From the NCBI RefSeq assembly GCF_016907955.1, contig NZ_JAFBCX010000001.1, forward strand, positions 1,240,001-1,304,000: DNA of 64,000 bases, in the 5' to 3' direction. Both the position numbers and the translations under genes were made by a program. The DNA is from Lentzea nigeriaca (GTDB lineage Bacteria; Actinomycetota; Actinomycetes; Mycobacteriales; Pseudonocardiaceae). Positions 9,243-18,712 of the stretch are shown piece by piece (the stretch's first letter is position 1; the number at the start of each line of letters is the position of its first letter). The notes under the pieces were generated by a model. It saw only the letters and a program-made list of their open reading frames with translations. It was not told the DNA's origin and ran no database searches.

Positions 9243-10250
9243 GTGGCAGAGCAGCCCATCGAAGAGCCGGAGTTCGACGTGTTCCTCTCCGGTCTGCTCT
9301 TCTACGACGTCGTCTTCGCCGGCCTGGACCAGCCGCCGGCTCCCGGCACCGAGGTGTGGACCCGCGGCTTCGGCTCTGGTCCCGGTGGCATCGCGAACTT
9401 CGCCGTGACGCTGAGCCGGTTCGGCCTGCGCACCTCGCTGGCGGCGGCCTTCGGTGGCGACTTCCACGGTGACCGGTGCCGGCAGACGCTGGAGGAGTCG
9501 GAAGGTGTCGACCTCTCGCGGTCGAGGCGGTTCCCCGGCTGGCCGATGCCGGTGACCGCGTCGCTCGCCTACAACGGCGACCGCGCGCTCGTCACCCACG
9601 GCGCCCCGCCGCCGATCAGCGCCGACGAGATGATCGGCGATCCGCCGCGCAGCCGCGCCGCGATCGTCCACATCGGACCGGAGCCCGCCAGATGGCTCGA
9701 GAAGTCGCTCGCCGGGGGCAGTCTCGTCTTCGCCGACGTCGGCTGGGACCCGTCGCAGGAGTGGGCGCCCGCGGTGCTGGGCCAGGTCTCGCTGTGCCAC
9801 GCGTTCATGCCCAACGCCGACGAAGCCATGAGCTACACCCGCACCAACCGCCCACAGGACGCGTTGTCGCGGCTCGGTGACCTCGTGCCGCTCGCCGTCA
9901 TCACCCTCGGCAGCAACGGTGCCATCGCGGTGGACGCCACCACCGGCGACAGCGCCTCGGTTTCAGGACTCGACCTGGACGTCGTCGACACCACGGGAGC
10001 GGGCGACGTGTTCGGCGCGAGCCTCGTCACCGCCACCCTGGCCGGATGGCCGCTGGTGCAACGACTCCGGTTCGCCAACCTCGCCGCGGCGCTGTCGGTG
10101 GGGCGGATCGGCGGCGCCCCCGCGGCGCCCGGCTGGGCTGGTGTCGCACGCTGGTGGCACTCCGTCCGAACTGGACGCGAGCACCACGACCTGCGGCGCG
10201 ACTACGCCTTCCTCGACAGCGTCATCCCTCACGAACCCTTTGAAGGGTAG
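9243..10250 (+). CDS. PfkB-family carbohydrate kinase
   Basis: Ribokinase/PfkB-type sugar kinase of about 335 residues. The glycine-rich GSGPGGIANFAVTLSRFG near the N-terminus is the first signature, and DTTGAGDVFGASLV contains the catalytic base and anion hole of the second. The substrate sugar is not evident; fructokinase, ribokinase or a fucose/mannose-derived sugar kinase are all possible. The GTG at 9243 is preceded by GGGAGG at 9229-9234; the ATG further upstream lies inside the operator region and would add about 36 unrelated residues. It opens the rightward operon; the binding-protein gene begins eight bases after its stop. Confidence 0.9.
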   Translation: MAEQPIEEPEFDVFLSGLLFYDVVFAGLDQPPAPGTEVWTRGFGSGPGGIANFAVTLSRFGLRTSLAAAFGGDFHGDRCRQTLEESEGVDLSRSRRFPGWPMPVTASLAYNGDRALVTHGAPPPISADEMIGDPPRSRAAIVHIGPEPARWLEKSLAGGSLVFADVGWDPSQEWAPAVLGQVSLCHAFMPNADEAMSYTRTNRPQDALSRLGDLVPLAVITLGSNGAIAVDATTGDSASVSGLDLDVVDTTGAGDVFGASLVTATLAGWPLVQRLRFANLAAALSVGRIGGAPAAPGWAGVARWWHSVRTGREHHDLRRDYAFLDSVIPHEPFEG

Positions 10251-10257
10251 GAGCACC

Positions 10258-11547
10258 ATGGAACTGTCTCGGCGACGAATGTTACGGCTCGGCATGTTCG
10301 GCGTGGCGGGCATGGCGATGGGCGGCACGACCGCCTGCTCGACCTCGGCGTCCGGCGGATCGGGCGGCGACAAGGCCATGGACCTGTGGTACTGGGCGGA
10401 CGGGCTCAGCAAGAAGGTCGTCGACGAGGCGGTAACCCGATTCACCGAGGTGGAGCTGCGGCCGCAGCAGATCGGCGGCAACTTCAAGGAGAAGCTGGTC
10501 ACCACGATGTCCAGCGGCGGCACGTTCATCCCCGACATCACCGGCATCAAGGGTGAGGACTTCGCCTCCTTCACCCCGCAGGCGGACCGGTTCCACAACC
10601 TGCTCGAACTGGGCGCGGACAAACTCGCGGACCAGTACCTGCCCTGGAAGTGGAAGAAGGGCATGACCAAGGACGGCAAGCTGATCGGGTTCCCGATCGA
10701 CATCGGCCCGACGGCGAACTTCTACCGCAGGGACGTCTTCGCGAAGGCCGGGCTGCCGTCCGAGCCGGACAAGGTGGCCGCGCAGATGTCCACTTGGGAC
10801 GATTACTTCGCCGCCGGGGTCGAGCTCAAGAAGGCCGTGCCGAACACGTTCATCGTCTCGGAGGCCTGGGCGGTCTACAACGTGGCGGTCGGGCAGGCAG
10901 GTGCCCGCTACGTCGACGAGAACGAGCGGTTCATCGGCGATCAGGACCACATCCGCAAAGCGTGGGACCTGGCGGTCCGCGCGACCCAGCTCGGCATCAA
11001 CGCCAAGACGAAGGCAGGCACGCCGGACTGGAACGCCGGCCTGGCGGGCGGCACGCTGGCCAGCCTCACCGGCGCATCCTGGGTCGCCGTGGACATCCAG
11101 TCGGCCGCGAAGGACACCACCGGCAAGTGGGGTGTCGCCGCCGGGCCCGGCGGGACGGCCAACATCGGCGGCTCGTTCCTCGCCATCCCGAAGGAGTGCC
11201 AGAAGCCCGACGTGGCATTCAAGATCATCAGCTGGATCCTGAGCCCCGAGAACCAGGCGAGGGGGTTCACCGACTCCGCGCTGTTCCCCTCGACACCCGC
11301 GACGTACACGATGCCCGCGCTGACCTCGCCGTCGGAATTCCTCGGCGGGCAGATCCCGACCCAGGTCCTGGGCCCGGCCGCGCAGAAGATCCCCGTCCAG
11401 TACGAGAGCCCCAACGACCAGGCGGTCTCGGCCCCCTTCGCCATCGAACTGGGCAACATCGAGGCGAGCGGCAAGGACCCGAACACGGCGTGGGCGGACG
11501 CCGTCGCCGAGGCCAAGCGGGTCGGACAACGTCTCGGGGTGAAGTGA
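10258..11547 (+). CDS. ABC transporter sugar-binding lipoprotein
   Basis: Extracellular solute-binding protein, family 1 type, 429 residues. A signal with SRRRMLRLG and a hydrophobic core ends in a lipobox-like GGTTAC at about residues 22-27, so it should be a lipoprotein; the arginine cluster could also direct it to the Tat pathway. The mature part contains features of the maltose/multiple-sugar binders, such as SFLAIPKECQKPDVAFKIIS and WILSPENQ. It would deliver oligosaccharides to the two permeases that follow. The ATG at 10258 is preceded by TAGGAG. The permease gene starts one base after its stop codon. Confidence 0.93.
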   Translation: MELSRRRMLRLGMFGVAGMAMGGTTACSTSASGGSGGDKAMDLWYWADGLSKKVVDEAVTRFTEVELRPQQIGGNFKEKLVTTMSSGGTFIPDITGIKGEDFASFTPQADRFHNLLELGADKLADQYLPWKWKKGMTKDGKLIGFPIDIGPTANFYRRDVFAKAGLPSEPDKVAAQMSTWDDYFAAGVELKKAVPNTFIVSEAWAVYNVAVGQAGARYVDENERFIGDQDHIRKAWDLAVRATQLGINAKTKAGTPDWNAGLAGGTLASLTGASWVAVDIQSAAKDTTGKWGVAAGPGGTANIGGSFLAIPKECQKPDVAFKIISWILSPENQARGFTDSALFPSTPATYTMPALTSPSEFLGGQIPTQVLGPAAQKIPVQYESPNDQAVSAPFAIELGNIEASGKDPNTAWADAVAEAKRVGQRLGVK

Positions 11548-11548
11548 C

Positions 11549-12508
11549 TTGGCCGCATCGGTGGCCGAAGCGCACCGGACCACTCCGGTGAAGGCGGCCG
11601 CACCCCGGACGCGGCGGGGCCGGCGGTCGTACTGGCCTCAGTACCTCGCGATCTCGCCGTTCTTCGTGATCTTCGGCGTGTTCGGGTTGTTCCCCGTGCT
11701 GTTCTCGCTGTACCTGGCCTTCCACCGGTGGAACGGCCTCGGCGAGATGGAGTTCGTCGGACTCGACCAGTTCCGGTTCCTGGTGGAGGACAGCACGTTC
11801 TGGCTGGCGCTGCGCAACACCTTCGCCATCTGGTTCATGTCGACCGTGCCGACGCTGTGCCTCGCGCTGGTGATCGCGGCGATGCTGAACTCCGCCGTGC
11901 GGTTCACCTCGGTCTACCGGATCGCCTACTTCGTCCCGAACATCACGTCGCTGGTCGCCGTGGCGATCTTCTTCGGCGCGGTGTTCAGCACGAACTTCGG
12001 TCTGGTCAACGCCTTCCTCCAGGCGGTGGGCCTGCCCGCGGCCGAGTGGCTCACCGATCCGCTCGGGATGAAGATCGCGGTCGCGTCCGTGATGACGTGG
12101 CAGTGGACCGGCTACAACGCGATCATCTACCTCGCGGGCATGCAGGCGATCCCCTCCGACCTCTACGAGGCGGCGAAGGTCGACGGCGCGGGCCCGGTGC
12201 AGACGTTCTTCCGCATCACCGTGCCGATGCTGCGCCCGATCATCCTGTTCACCGTCATCGTGTCGACCGTGAACGGGTTGCAGAGCTTCACCGAGTCGCA
12301 GGTCCTGTTCGGCAGCAACACGACGCTGAACCCGAACACGGGCGGACCGGGGCAGGGCGCGCTGACCATGGTCCTCTACTTCTACCACCAGGCGTTCGAC
12401 AACAGGGACTTCGGCTACGGCGCCGCCATCGCGTGGGCGGTCTTCCTGGTGATCGTCCTGTTCGCGGTGATCAACTGGCGGCTGGTCCAACGCCGCGCGA
12501 GCGAGTGA
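11549..12508 (+). CDS. ABC sugar transporter permease (MalF/UgpA type)
   Basis: Inner-membrane permease of about 319 residues with six predicted helices; the first begins near QYLAISPFFVIFGVFGL. The coupling loop EAAKVDGAGPVQTFFRITVPML is the EAA motif that contacts the ATPase. The start is taken as the TTG at 11549, one base after the binding-protein stop, with GGGGTGAAG upstream; a GTG at 11561 is an alternative. No ATPase gene is present in the operon, so it probably relies on a shared MsiK-type ATPase encoded elsewhere, as is known for actinomycete sugar importers. Confidence 0.92.
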   Translation: MAASVAEAHRTTPVKAAAPRTRRGRRSYWPQYLAISPFFVIFGVFGLFPVLFSLYLAFHRWNGLGEMEFVGLDQFRFLVEDSTFWLALRNTFAIWFMSTVPTLCLALVIAAMLNSAVRFTSVYRIAYFVPNITSLVAVAIFFGAVFSTNFGLVNAFLQAVGLPAAEWLTDPLGMKIAVASVMTWQWTGYNAIIYLAGMQAIPSDLYEAAKVDGAGPVQTFFRITVPMLRPIILFTVIVSTVNGLQSFTESQVLFGSNTTLNPNTGGPGQGALTMVLYFYHQAFDNRDFGYGAAIAWAVFLVIVLFAVINWRLVQRRASE

Positions 12509-12517
12509 GGACACCGC

Positions 12518-13345
12518 ATGCGGACCACTTTTCTGCGCAGGCTCCCCCTCCACCTGATCCTGCTCGTGGGCGTCGTCTTCTCGATCTTCCCGTTCTACTG
12601 GATGGTCGTCATGGCGACCAACACGACCAGCGACATCTACCGGTACCCGCCGAAGCTGACCTTCGGCTCCGAGCTGGCGACGAACATCGTCCACGTCTTC
12701 GAGAAGATCCCGTTCTTCGCGGCGATGGCCAACACCGCCGTGGTCGCGGTCGCCACCACGGCCCTGGTGCTGTTCTTCGACTCGCTCGCGGCGTTCTCCT
12801 TCGCGAAGTTCGACTTCCCCGGCAGACGAGTCCTCTTCGGACTGCTGCTCGGGATGTTCATGCTGCCCGCCCAGCTCGCCCTCATCCCGCAGTTCGTCAT
12901 CATGGTGAAGCTCGGGTGGGCGGGACAGCTGCAGGCGCTGATCGTCCCGGCCGCGGCCAACGCGTTCGGCATCTTCTGGATGCGCCAGTACATCTCCCGC
13001 GCGGTACCCGACGAGCTGCTCGACGCCGCCCGGCTCGACGGCTGCGGATTCCTCCGGCAGTACTGGCACGTCGCGCTGCCCGCGATCCGGCCGGGTCTCG
13101 CGTTCCTCGGCATCTACACGTTCATCGCGGCCTGGAACGACTACGTCTGGCCCCTCATCGTGCTGGTCGACCCGGACCGGTTGACGTTGCAGGTGGCGTT
13201 GTCGCAGTTGAACAGGTCGTACGGCCAGGACTACAGCATGATCATGGCCGGCGCGCTGCTCGCCGTGGTGCCGCTGGTGGTCGTGTTCCTGCTGTTCGCC
13301 CGTGGGTTCATCGCCGATGCGGTCAAGGGTGCGATCCGCGGCTGA
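12518..13345 (+). CDS. ABC sugar transporter permease (MalG/UgpE type)
   Basis: Second permease of the importer, 275 residues, with about six membrane segments starting at HLILLVGVVFSIFPFYWMV. The EAA-type loop reads LLDAARLDGCGFLRQYWHVALP, as in the MalG group, and ends in ARGFIADAVKGAIRG. It starts nine bases after the first permease and closes the operon. It converges on the CPBP protease gene with only about 55 bp between the stop codons. Confidence 0.93.
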   Translation: MRTTFLRRLPLHLILLVGVVFSIFPFYWMVVMATNTTSDIYRYPPKLTFGSELATNIVHVFEKIPFFAAMANTAVVAVATTALVLFFDSLAAFSFAKFDFPGRRVLFGLLLGMFMLPAQLALIPQFVIMVKLGWAGQLQALIVPAAANAFGIFWMRQYISRAVPDELLDAARLDGCGFLRQYWHVALPAIRPGLAFLGIYTFIAAWNDYVWPLIVLVDPDRLTLQVALSQLNRSYGQDYSMIMAGALLAVVPLVVVFLLFARGFIADAVKGAIRG

Positions 13346-13399
13346 CCCGTGATCGCCCGGTACGTCGGCGCCGTGTCCGGATTCTCGGGCCCTGAGCCG

Positions 13400-14287
13400 T
13401 CACGTCCTTCGCCCGCGAAGCCGGCTGATGAGGGCGAACACCGCCGTGGCGAGCACCAGGAACGACGGCACCAGCAGCAGAGCCTCCGGGACAACGGGTG
13501 TCGCCGACCAGCCGGCGTTGCGGGACGCGCCGTCGATGGTGGCACGAACGACGGTCAGGTAGGTCAGATGCAGGCCGACGGAGGTCCACAGTGAACCGGT
13601 GGTGATCCGCGCTGCCAGCAGCGCCACACCGAAGATCGGGTAGAGGATCGCGTACGCGACGGGATCCTCACCCGCCGGTGCGAAACCGGGCAGCGGGACC
13701 GCCTCGCCCAGCAGCGTGCCCACTCCCCAGTGCACAACGGACGACCCGGCCCCGGCAAAGGTGAACAGCAGGACCGTGACGACGACCGCCACCCATCGGC
13801 GGCATCCCCGGCTGAGTGCGTCGTAGACGTAGCCGCGGAAGACCAGCTCCTCCGGGAACGCCTCCAAGGTGACCGCGATCAGTGCGTTCACGACGAGGAA
13901 CTCCAGCAGTCGTGGCAGATCGAGCTGTCCCCAGGTAAGCCAGCCCGCCCACGTGCAGGCGCCGAGCACGGCGGCCGCCGAGCCGCCGGTGATCACGACG
14001 CCGAGCGTGAACGTCCGCAAGGCCGTCACACCGCGGGCGAGCCCGAGACCGGACAGCGGCAGGCGGTCCACCCGCAGCCGGAGCCACAGGATCAACGACA
14101 CCGCAAGTGCGAAGCAAAGCACCGCGGTCAGGGCTCGCGGGAGGTAGCTCGGCGCCGTTCCGCCGCGCACCGCCTGTCCCACCGCGCCTGCGATTCCGAG
14201 TGCCACCGCCATCACGCAGGTGCCCGCCACCGCTCGCCCGACGGCCCCTGGCCAGGTGACTCGTGCACCCGGCTGGCTCATGACCAT
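13400..14287 (-). CDS. CPBP-family intramembrane metalloprotease
   Basis: Predicted polytopic membrane protein of 295 residues with about eight hydrophobic segments. The Abi/CAAX protease motif 1 is seen as FPEELVFRGYVYDAL, a candidate motif 2 histidine lies in SSVVHWGVG and motif 3 in GLHLTYLT. Family members cleave within membranes or act as immunity and stress proteins; the substrate is unknown. The ATG at 14287 follows GAGGGAAAC, a good ribosome binding site; a TTG 18 bases upstream is less likely. The gene stands alone, divergent from a long gap before the S1 protease. Confidence 0.85.
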   Translation of the reverse strand: MVMSQPGARVTWPGAVGRAVAGTCVMAVALGIAGAVGQAVRGGTAPSYLPRALTAVLCFALAVSLILWLRLRVDRLPLSGLGLARGVTALRTFTLGVVITGGSAAAVLGACTWAGWLTWGQLDLPRLLEFLVVNALIAVTLEAFPEELVFRGYVYDALSRGCRRWVAVVVTVLLFTFAGAGSSVVHWGVGTLLGEAVPLPGFAPAGEDPVAYAILYPIFGVALLAARITTGSLWTSVGLHLTYLTVVRATIDGASRNAGWSATPVVPEALLLVPSFLVLATAVFALISRLRGRRT

Positions 14288-14738
14288 GTTTCCCTCGCCC
14301 CCCAAGATTTATTTCACTCAACCGTATCAAAAAGAGAGGGTACTCGATCATGTGGAAACGTGTCGCCAAGTCGTCGACGGCGTGGCCGACCGCGTCACAG
14401 GCCCCAACTCCGGGACACGAAGGCGAACCTGTGGCTGCGTGCGAGCGGCTACGTGTACTTCGGCGCGCTGACCTTGTGGTCGCAGACCTCGATCAGCCCC
14501 GTGAGGTGCAACCAAGGCGGCGCGGACGTCGCCGCCTCAGCCTTGAAACGTTCAATTTCTGTCCCGGCGTTGTCCTCAATTGACAAGACAGGTCAGGTTC
14601 ATACACGAATTGAAACGTGTCATTGACAGCCCGTGAGAGCGCGCACAACGATCGGAGATCCCTGCATCGGTTCCCTGCCGAGCCAGGCCATCCCTGGACA
14701 CGCCGGCTCGGTGTGTCCCCTGCATCGGGGAGGCAGTT
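14288..14738. other. 450 bp intergenic region before S1 protease
   Basis: No gene is convincing here. Short frames exist, for example 14350-14583, but they show no domain, no codon bias and no ribosome binding site. The right half is notably AT-richer than its surroundings and carries two TTGACA hexamers, so it is most simply read as promoter and leader DNA. A decayed gene remnant is possible in 14340-14540. Confidence 0.35.
14580..14652 (+). promoter_or_regulatory. Candidate promoter(s) for S1 protease
   Basis: A consensus -35 hexamer TTGACA occurs at 14580-14585, followed after about 16 bp by TACACG. A second TTGACA is at 14623-14628, followed after about 18 bp by AACGAT. Both point toward the protease gene at 14739. 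The -10 matches are weak, so only the -35 elements are convincing. Confidence 0.35.
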
Positions 14739-15710
14739 GTGAAGATCAAACGCGCGATCGTGGTGGGAGTCGTCGTCAGCGCCGCGCTGGCGGCACCGGC
14801 CGCGCGAGCGCAGCCATCGGACGCCGAGTCCTATTTGGACCGGAGCACCGGGGCGATGGTGGTCAACGTGACCACGAAAGCAGAAGCGCAGCGGGTACGC
14901 GCCGCCGGCGGCACGGCGAAGATCGTCAGGCACAGCGGTGCCACGCTGCGAGCCGCGACCGACGAGCTGCGCCGCTCGGCCACCATCCCGGGCACGGCGT
15001 GGGGTGTGGACCCGGTCACCAACCAGGTGCGCGTCACGGCCGACAGCACCGTGACGGGCGCGAAACTCGACCAGCTGCGAGCCGCCGTCGCCGCGCTCGG
15101 GGACAAGGCGCGGCTCGAGTCGGAGCCCGGCGTCATGCGGCCGTTCATCGCGGGCGGCAATGCCATCTACAACGGTCCGTGGCGTTGTTCGCTCGGGTTC
15201 AACGTGGCGTCGGCCGACGGCACCGCCTACGCGCTCACGGCCGGTCACTGCACCAACACCGGGCCGGACTGGACAGGATCGGACGGCCGGTTTCTCGGCT
15301 GGCGCGCGGGAAGTTCGTTCCCCGGCAACGACTACGGGATCATCCGTTACGCCGACGGCTGGGACCGGCCGGGCGGCGTGTACCTGTACGACGGGACCGT
15401 GCGGGACATCAACGCCGCGGCCGATCCGTACGTGGGCCAGGCCGTGGAACGCAGTGGCAGCACCACCGGCAGGCACGGCGGTGTGGTGACCGGCCTGAAC
15501 GTGACCGTGAACTACCAGGAAGGTTCGGTGTACGGCATGATCGCGACCACGGTCTGCGCCGAGCCCGGTGACAGCGGTGGCTCGTTGTTCGCGGGCAACA
15601 CCGCGCTGGGCCTCACTTCCGGCGGCAGCGGCGACTGCAGGACCGGCGGCCAGACGTTCTTCCAGCCCGTCGTCGAGGCGATGTACAACTACGGCGTCTG
15701 GGTCTACTAG
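14739..15710 (+). CDS. Secreted S1-family serine protease (streptogrisin/alpha-lytic type)
   Basis: Exported trypsin-fold protease of 323 residues. A signal peptide ([23 protein letters not shown]) is followed by a pro-region to about residue 130, then the catalytic domain. The catalytic histidine is in [10 protein letters not shown], the aspartate in [10 protein letters not shown] and the serine in [10 protein letters not shown]; all are intact. The long pro-peptide is typical of actinomycete proteases that need it for folding. The GTG start at 14739 follows GGGAGGCAGTT. It is monocistronic and ends before a strong hairpin. Confidence 0.94.
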   Translation: MKIKRAIVVGVVVSAALAAPAARAQPSDAESYLDRSTGAMVVNVTTKAEAQRVRAAGGTAKIVRHSGATLRAATDELRRSATIPGTAWGVDPVTNQVRVTADSTVTGAKLDQLRAAVAALGDKARLESEPGVMRPFIAGGNAIYNGPWRCSLGFNVASADGTAYALTAGHCTNTGPDWTGSDGRFLGWRAGSSFPGNDYGIIRYADGWDRPGGVYLYDGTVRDINAAADPYVGQAVERSGSTTGRHGGVVTGLNVTVNYQEGSVYGMIATTVCAEPGDSGGSLFAGNTALGLTSGGSGDCRTGGQTFFQPVVEAMYNYGVWVY

Positions 15711-15891
15711 TAGACCGTCGCCTCTAACCTTTGGTATGGGCCGGTCGTCCGCGTGTCGCGCGGCGTGTCGGCGATGTGATCGTGAGTTGGCTGTAGGTGG
15801 CGTGATCAGCAAACGTTTGCCTCGGCTCGCAACTACAACCAACTCAAGATCGCGGACCACACAACTAAGCCGCGACGCTCCACTAGCACGA

Positions 15892-15925
15892 CGAGAGAGC
15901 CGCCGGATCACCGGCGGCTCTCTCG
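15892..15925. terminator. Bidirectional terminator hairpin
   Basis: A perfect 15 bp stem (CGAGAGAGCCGCCGG paired with its complement) closes over a four-base ATCA loop. It lies between the convergent protease and GGDEF/EAL genes and could end both transcripts. There is no clear T-tract, as is common in actinomycetes. Confidence 0.8.
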
Positions 15926-15952
15926 CCTCACCTCACAGCGGGCGGTGGGTCT

Positions 15953-18712
15953 TCACAGCTCGACCAGCGGCGCGGGCCTCCCCAGGTGGAATCCCTGCGC
16001 CTGGTCGCACCCGAGCGTCCGCAGGATCTCCAGCTGTTCCACCTCCTCCACTCCCTCGGCGATCACGGTCAGGTCGACGGCGTGGGCCATGGCGATGATG
16101 CTCGTGACGATCGCTTCCGCCTCGTCCGAACGGCCCAGCCCCGCCGTGAAGGAGCGGTCGATCTTGAGCGTGTCCAGCGGCAGGGTGAGCAGCTGGGCGA
16201 GGGAGGAGTAGCCGGTGCCGAAGTCGTCGATCGCGAGCCGTACGCCCAGGTCGCGTAACGCCGCGAGGGTGCGGGCGGCCTGCGCCGGGTCGCGGGTGAG
16301 GGCGCTTTCGGTGATCTCGAGGCACAGCGAGCTGGGGTCCAGCCCCGCCTTGTGGGTGGCGTGCCGGATCGTGGACGTGAGCCACGGGTCGTCCAGCTGG
16401 CGAGCGGAGAGGTTCACGTACAGCTGGAGGCCGGGCGCTCCCACGGCGATCTCGCGGGTTGCGGTGTGCAACATGTGGGCGCCGATGATGTTGATCAGGT
16501 CGCTCTCCTCGGCGAGCGGGATGAACTCGCAGGGGGAGATGAGTCCGTAGCACGGGTGCGTCCAGCGCAGCAGCCCCTCGACGGCCGTGCGCCGGTCCGT
16601 GCGGAGATCGACGATCGGCTGGTAGGCGAGCCAGAGCTCGTCACCCAGCGGTGCCATGCGCAGGTCCTGCTCCAGCTGCAGGCGGCGCTGGATGCTTTCG
16701 CGCAGTTCGACGTCGAAGAACGCGATGCGGCCCCGGCCCCTGGTCTTCGCCTGGTACATCGCGAGGTCGGCGTCGCGGAGCAGGTCGGAACCGTTGCGGG
16801 AGTCGCCGGGTTCCGCGATCACGATGCCAATGCTCGCGTCGACGTGCAGCTGCCGTCCCTCCACCGAGATCGGCCGGTTGAGCTCGGCGCGGATGTGGTT
16901 CGCGAGGGCGGTCGCCTCGTCCGGGCCGGTCACGCCGAAAGCGATGACGGCGAACTCATCGCCGCCGAGCCTGCCCACGACGTCGCCGCGGCGAGAACTT
17001 CGGCTCAGCCTCGTGCCGACGACCCGCAGCACCTCGTCACCGGTGCTGTGGCCGAGGGAGTCGTTGATGACCTTGAACTTGTCGAGGTCGATGAACAGCG
17101 CGGCGGTCAGCCCCGACCGGTGTGCCCGCGCGGCAGGACTGAGCCGGTCGATGGTCACCGCGCGGTTGCACAGACCGGTCAACGCGTCGTGCGTCGCATC
17201 GTGCTCCAGCCTGCTGTCGATCATGCGGCGTTCGGTGATATCGGTGAAGGAAACGACCGTCGCTGACGGCAGAACTCCGTCCTGGGTGAGTGCGCGGGCG
17301 CTCAGAGACAACCAGACGTGCGTGCCGTCCGGCCGTCGTGCGCGGAGGATCCGCCCGTGCTGCGCTCCGCCGGTCGTCCGGGTGATGGCCGAGGGGAAGA
17401 GCTCGGGCGGGATCGGCTGGCCGGCCTCGTCGTGCAGCTCGGTCAACGACGCCGCTTTGCCGATCACCTCCTGCGCGCGGATGCCGAGGATTCGCTCGGC
17501 CGCGGGGTTCACGGACTCGATGAGTCCCGTGGCGCCGACGACGAGCACACCCTCCCCGATGGCGGCGACCACCGCCGTGAAGTGGTGCTCGGCGCGCCTG
17601 CGGGCGGTCTCGTCCGCGCAGATCAGCACGTACCCCCTGTCCATCCGGGCGACCGACACCCGCACCGCCAGCGTGTCGCCGTCGGATCTGCGGTGCACCG
17701 CGTGGACCACACCTCCGGCCTCCAGCACCTCCGCCGGGTCCAGCGGCGCACCGATCACCTGGCCGATGGGCTGTCCGATCGCGTCGGCCGCGCGCAGGCC
17801 GTAGACGTTCTCCGCGCTGGGGTTCCAGCTCGTCACGACGCCGTCGGACGTGGTGGCGATGAGCGCGTCGCTGACGTGCTCGGCGAGCGCGGCCTGGTAG
17901 CGCAACGCGGCCGCGGCCGCCTTCTGCTCGGTGACGTCCCGCATGATCACCTGGAACGCCGGCCGGCCCTCCCATGTCGTGCGCACCGAGACCGACTCGA
18001 TGTCGGTGGTGCCGCCGTCGAACCGGACCAGAACGGCGTCTGCCGGTTCGCTCGTCGCGCCCGGCTCGATCAGCTTCGCGATCCGCCGCAGCATTTCCGG
18101 CTGTGAGTCGGGGTGGACGAAGTCGGTGATCGGCCGCCCGAGGATGTCGGCGTCGGACCGCGCCCGCACGAACCGGACCGCCGCCGGGTTCGCGTACACG
18201 AGCCGGCCCGCTTCGTGTACCACGATCGCGTCGGGGGAGAGGTCCACCAGGAGCCGGTAGCGGTCGGCGAGATCCGCCAGTTCCCGTTGCTGGGCGTGCC
18301 GCCGGGTCACGTCGGCGACGACACCGACCAGGGCCCGTGCGGAACCGTGGGTGGAGACACGGGCGCGGAACTGGAGCCAGCGCGGGCCGGTCTTGGACTC
18401 GAGGGGCTGCTCCAGCTCGAAGTCCTGCCACGCCGGCGCCGCCTTCGCGGCCACGGCGAGCGGTGCGACCAGCTCGGCCAGTCTTGCGCGCACGGTCTGG
18501 GTGTCCGCGCCGGGAACACCGATCACCACGTCGAGGCCCGGCATCCACCCGAACTCCTCCGCGACGAGGTCCAGCCACCACACGACGGCGGTGCCGACCG
18601 AGAGCGAGAGCTCGACCAGCAGCTCGTGGTCGAACCCGGCATCACCGATCAGGCCGCTCACGTCTTGGCTCCCAGATCCGACGTCGTCCCGGATGCGCGG
18701 TGGCGTGACCAT
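15953..18712 (-). CDS. PAS-GGDEF-EAL c-di-GMP turnover protein
   Basis: Large cytoplasmic signalling protein of 919 residues. About four PAS-like sensor domains occupy residues 50-505. The diguanylate cyclase domain follows, with an intact GRLGGDEFAVIAFG site near residue 580. The C-terminal phosphodiesterase domain keeps the EAL signature as AVEGLLRW near 711, with LYVNLSARQ, LCLEITES, DDFGTGYSSL, LKIDRSF and IAEGVEE, so both activities may be retained. It would make or degrade cyclic di-GMP, which in actinomycetes controls development. It stands alone; the start is the ATG at 18712, preceded by AGGAC. Confidence 0.93.
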   Translation of the reverse strand: MVTPPRIRDDVGSGSQDVSGLIGDAGFDHELLVELSLSVGTAVVWWLDLVAEEFGWMPGLDVVIGVPGADTQTVRARLAELVAPLAVAAKAAPAWQDFELEQPLESKTGPRWLQFRARVSTHGSARALVGVVADVTRRHAQQRELADLADRYRLLVDLSPDAIVVHEAGRLVYANPAAVRFVRARSDADILGRPITDFVHPDSQPEMLRRIAKLIEPGATSEPADAVLVRFDGGTTDIESVSVRTTWEGRPAFQVIMRDVTEQKAAAAALRYQAALAEHVSDALIATTSDGVVTSWNPSAENVYGLRAADAIGQPIGQVIGAPLDPAEVLEAGGVVHAVHRRSDGDTLAVRVSVARMDRGYVLICADETARRRAEHHFTAVVAAIGEGVLVVGATGLIESVNPAAERILGIRAQEVIGKAASLTELHDEAGQPIPPELFPSAITRTTGGAQHGRILRARRPDGTHVWLSLSARALTQDGVLPSATVVSFTDITERRMIDSRLEHDATHDALTGLCNRAVTIDRLSPAARAHRSGLTAALFIDLDKFKVINDSLGHSTGDEVLRVVGTRLSRSSRRGDVVGRLGGDEFAVIAFGVTGPDEATALANHIRAELNRPISVEGRQLHVDASIGIVIAEPGDSRNGSDLLRDADLAMYQAKTRGRGRIAFFDVELRESIQRRLQLEQDLRMAPLGDELWLAYQPIVDLRTDRRTAVEGLLRWTHPCYGLISPCEFIPLAEESDLINIIGAHMLHTATREIAVGAPGLQLYVNLSARQLDDPWLTSTIRHATHKAGLDPSSLCLEITESALTRDPAQAARTLAALRDLGVRLAIDDFGTGYSSLAQLLTLPLDTLKIDRSFTAGLGRSDEAEAIVTSIIAMAHAVDLTVIAEGVEEVEQLEILRTLGCDQAQGFHLGRPAPLVEL

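Noticed and set aside
11267..13069. 600-residue leftward open frame over the sugar permeases
   Set aside because: Charged low-complexity translation, antisense to two permeases with complete EAA loops.
14350..14583. Small rightward frame of 77 codons in the gap before the S1 protease
   Set aside because: No ribosome binding site, no domain and atypical codon use; too weak to call a gene.
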